Assembly (NCBI GenBank): GCA_013138865.1 | Contig: WTBY01000071.1 | Coordinates: 1-33,310 of the forward strand | DNA from: Helicobacteraceae bacterium | GTDB lineage: Bacteria; Campylobacterota; Campylobacteria; Campylobacterales; Sulfurimonadaceae | DNA length: 33,310 nucleotides | Reading direction: 5' to 3' | Shown: one piece after another, positions 31,642-33,310 of the stretch | Layout of the letters: the number at the start of each line of letters is the position of its first letter | Numbering within the stretch: position 1 is the first letter of the stretch | The notes under the pieces: generated by a model | What the model saw: only the letters and a program-made list of their open reading frames with translations | Database searches by the model: none | Told to the model about the DNA's origin: nothing | Position numbers and translations under genes: made by a program

Positions 31642-33310
31642 TTAGTGAGTATTTAATGTTGGTGCAGTATTTCCACCACCAGAGCCGGTAAACATAGCAC
31701 TAATATTTGCGGCATCCACAACGTTTGCTGGAGTCCAACTGCTTAAGTCTTGATTAGTAAACGCTGTTGCTCCATTAAACATAGAAGCCATATCTGTTAC
31801 CAAAGAAACATTCCACTTCACTCCAACAGTAGAAAGTGGTCGGTTGAAAGATGTTGCACCATAAAACATTTTTATCATATTAGTTACTTTAGCTGTGTTC
31901 CAATCGCTTAGACTTTGGTCAAAAGATGTTGCACCATCAAACATTTGTCCCATATTAGTTACTTCAGCTGTGTTCCAACCGTTTAGACTTTGGTCAAATG
32001 CTGATGCACTATTAAACATAAGTTCCATACTAGCTACTTTTGAAGTGTCCCAGCCGCCTATATCTTGGTTAAATACTGATGCACCATAAAACATATATGA
32101 TATATTAGTTACTTTTGAAGTGTTCCAGTCGCCTATATCTTGGTCAAATGCTAATGCCAATAAAAACATTTCTTCCATAGTAGTTACTTCTGAAGTGTTC
32201 CAGTCGCCTATATCAAGGTTGAAAGTACCTTTATTAATGAAAAATGAACTCATATCTGTAATAGCTGCTGTGTTAGCGTTTGCGAGAAGTTCTCCTGCTG
32301 TTGCAGTTTCAACACTATCAGCGTCATTAGTAAACTTAGTGATGTAGTCATCTCTAAGAACATCTAGCTCAGCTCTAGTTAGTGGATGAGAGAAGATGTT
32401 TATAGGTGGGGTAAAAGTACATGCACCTTGTACAACACTCACAACATTTGTAGAGCTAAAGTCAAGAAGTGGGTTTGTGTTTAGTGACATAGGTGCGTTG
32501 TAAACAAAAGTGATGTTTTTGTCTGCTGTTTTTGTTATGGTGGTTGCAGTTGCACCACCCTCTGTTGTTATGCTTGAGCCTGATGTCTCAATATTTGCTG
32601 AAAAAACTAAGGTAATGTTTGAGTCTATTGCTAAAGTTATATTGTTCTCAGCAGAGACAACATTGCCATCGTAGTAGACACCTGAGAGTGTCATGTTACA
32701 AGTTGGTGCAGGTGCAGGTGTTGGAGTCGGAGTCGGAGTTGGAGTTGGTGCAGGTGGTATTGTTTTTCCATCTACTCCTTTACCTGCAACTACATTGTCT
32801 GTTGTTACTTGAAGCTCTGCGATCGCTTGAGCTTGAGGTACTTCAACTTTACCTGCTTTTTTGATGATCGCACTAATTTGTGTGTTGTCAAGTTGTTTGA
32901 TCGTAGTTCCTACAGGAACATCTGGTTTGAAGTTAGGATCTAGGAAAATTCCATCGCTATGATCTCCATTTTTGTCTAGTGACTGTAAGAAAATAGCTAG
33001 TTTTACAACATCAACGTTTTGTGTATTAGCACGAGGAACGTCTAAACCATCTTGAATAAGTACGATCTTATCTGATGGAAGTTTACTCACTCCACCTATA
33101 TGAAAGTTACCATAGTAGAAGTTTACCTCACTACCGATCGGACAAGTAAAGTAACCCTCTTTGTCTGTAAAACCTACTGTTGAGGCACACTTGTACTCTG
33201 CGTTTCCGATCGCACCATCTGCTAGTTGTCCTGTTACTAAACCAGCTGAGGGATCAGTGTCACTGAACTCTCCACTGCCACCACAACCGCTTAGTGCGAT
33301 CGCAACTGCT
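31642..33310 (-). CDS. BspA-type surface lipoprotein with DUF285 repeats (5' end outside window)
   Basis: A surface lipoprotein open to the right edge. A shorter reading starting at GTG 33090 is possible, but the frame continues upstream without a stop for 73 more codons and includes a lipobox LSGC and then GGSGEFSD, so the true start lies beyond 33310. At least 555 residues. Domains in order: lipid anchor; an N-terminal domain with a GTITGQL-like start (GLVTGQLADG); a Pro-Thr linker; an Ig-like segment (CNMTLSGVYYDGN); and seven to eight units of the 25-residue BspA/DUF285 repeat with core WNTSxVTxMxxMF. Such repeats occur in adhesins and surface proteins. The portion before the repeats is rich in GATC and CGATCG. 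Confidence 0.8.
   Translation of the reverse strand, partial: AVAIALSGCGGSGEFSDTDPSAGLVTGQLADGAIGNAEYKCASTVGFTDKEGYFTCPIGSEVNFYYGNFHIGGVSKLPSDKIVLIQDGLDVPRANTQNVDVVKLAIFLQSLDKNGDHSDGIFLDPNFKPDVPVGTTIKQLDNTQISAIIKKAGKVEVPQAQAIAELQVTTDNVVAGKGVDGKTIPPAPTPTPTPTPTPAPAPTCNMTLSGVYYDGNVVSAENNITLAIDSNITLVFSANIETSGSSITTEGGATATTITKTADKNITFVYNAPMSLNTNPLLDFSSTNVVSVVQGACTFTPPINIFSHPLTRAELDVLRDDYITKFTNDADSVETATAGELLANANTAAITDMSSFFINKGTFNLDIGDWNTSEVTTMEEMFLLALAFDQDIGDWNTSKVTNISYMFYGASVFNQDIGGWDTSKVASMELMFNSASAFDQSLNGWNTAEVTNMGQMFDGATSFDQSLSDWNTAKVTNMIKMFYGATSFNRPLSTVGVKWNVSLVTDMASMFNGATAFTNQDLSSWTPANVVDAANISAMFTGSGGGNTAPTLNTH
31735..32199 (-). repeat. Six tandem 75-bp repeats coding for DUF285 units
   Basis: Six consecutive units of 25 residues (one of 29, one of 26) begin N/D-T/V-S/A-x-V-T and end in W; a more divergent unit flanks each side. 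Adjacent copies are alike at the DNA level as well (for example the two copies around 31900-31990), pointing to recent duplication. A change in copy number would keep the frame. Confidence 0.75.
32705..32752 (-). repeat. Eight hexamers coding for the Pro-Thr/Ala linker
   Basis: On the plus strand eight hexamers of the form GGAGTY, GGTGTT or GGTGCA follow one another. They encode alternating Pro-Thr and Pro-Ala. Slippage would change the linker by two residues at a time without breaking the frame. Confidence 0.8.

Larger units (their letters stand above)
2800..33302. other. Dispersed CGATCG / GCGATCGC (HIP1-like) sites
   Basis: Hand scan found 17 CGATCG, starting at 2800, 3598, 4770, 6271, 8180, 10564, 10600, 12002, 12318, 17774, 18535, 28865, 31204, 32820, 33135, 33207 and 33297. 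Six are the full octamer GCGATCGC (6270, 10599, 18534, 28864, 32819, 33296). All lie in coding sequence. With one-third GC, about 3 hexamers and 0.1 octamer are expected. Confidence 0.8.

Noticed and set aside
31735-32199. CRISPR-like spacing of repeats
   Set aside because: The 75-bp periodicity is continuous coding sequence with the DUF285 protein pattern and no unique spacers.
32619-32864. 81-codon plus-strand frame opposite the lipoprotein linker
   Set aside because: Leu/Glu repeats are the mirror of the Pro-Thr hexamer tract.

Overview
The window is AT-rich DNA (by eye about one third GC) from a Campylobacterota genome. A free-living sulfur-oxidising relative such as Sulfurimonas fits best; this is an inference. 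The evidence is the gene order tgt / TrkA-RCK-like / aroB / mscS / mtaB / ftsH-like / bioV, which I recall from Helicobacter pylori (around HP0281-HP0287) and partly from Campylobacter jejuni. Further support comes from a BioV-type esterase, a ProB without a PUA domain and abundant diguanylate cyclases. No rRNA, tRNA or CRISPR array was seen.

Layout. 1-1860: the tail of an unknown gene, a decayed small ORF, and a two-gene ATPase/TOPRIM-like cassette that resembles a compact anti-phage system. 1873-8279 (minus strand): a tightly overlapping core operon aroB-mscS-mtaB-ftsH-like-bioV-mog. 8350-12787: a 7TM diguanylate cyclase inserted into the block, then the RCK-like protein divergent from tgt. 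12921-19144: a hybrid histidine kinase, a YwqK/MORN-like protein, the helicase hrpB and a DEDDh exonuclease. 19332-29658 (plus strand): a CheY-like regulator, a CheC-like phosphatase and a PAS diguanylate cyclase, followed after only 38 nt by putA-putP-proB, a lipoprotein hydrolase and gltS. 29763-30956: a small zinc-ribbon protein and a dead insertion sequence with recognisable terminal inverted repeats. 31064-33310 (minus strand): an outer-membrane beta-barrel protein and a repeat-rich BspA-type lipoprotein that runs off the window edge.

How the genes fit together. The 21.6-29.7 kb block makes a proline/glutamate unit: PutP imports proline, PutA oxidises it to glutamate, GltS moves glutamate with sodium, and ProB starts the reverse pathway. 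The upstream chemotaxis-like/c-di-GMP genes may be co-transcribed with it. Two signals go beyond normal annotation. One is the ATPase/TOPRIM pair. The other is strong enrichment of GATC, CGATCG and the octamer GCGATCGC (the cyanobacterial HIP1 sequence) in the core genes but not in the ATPase cassette, the hybrid kinase, putA or the IS. All positions and counts were made by hand.
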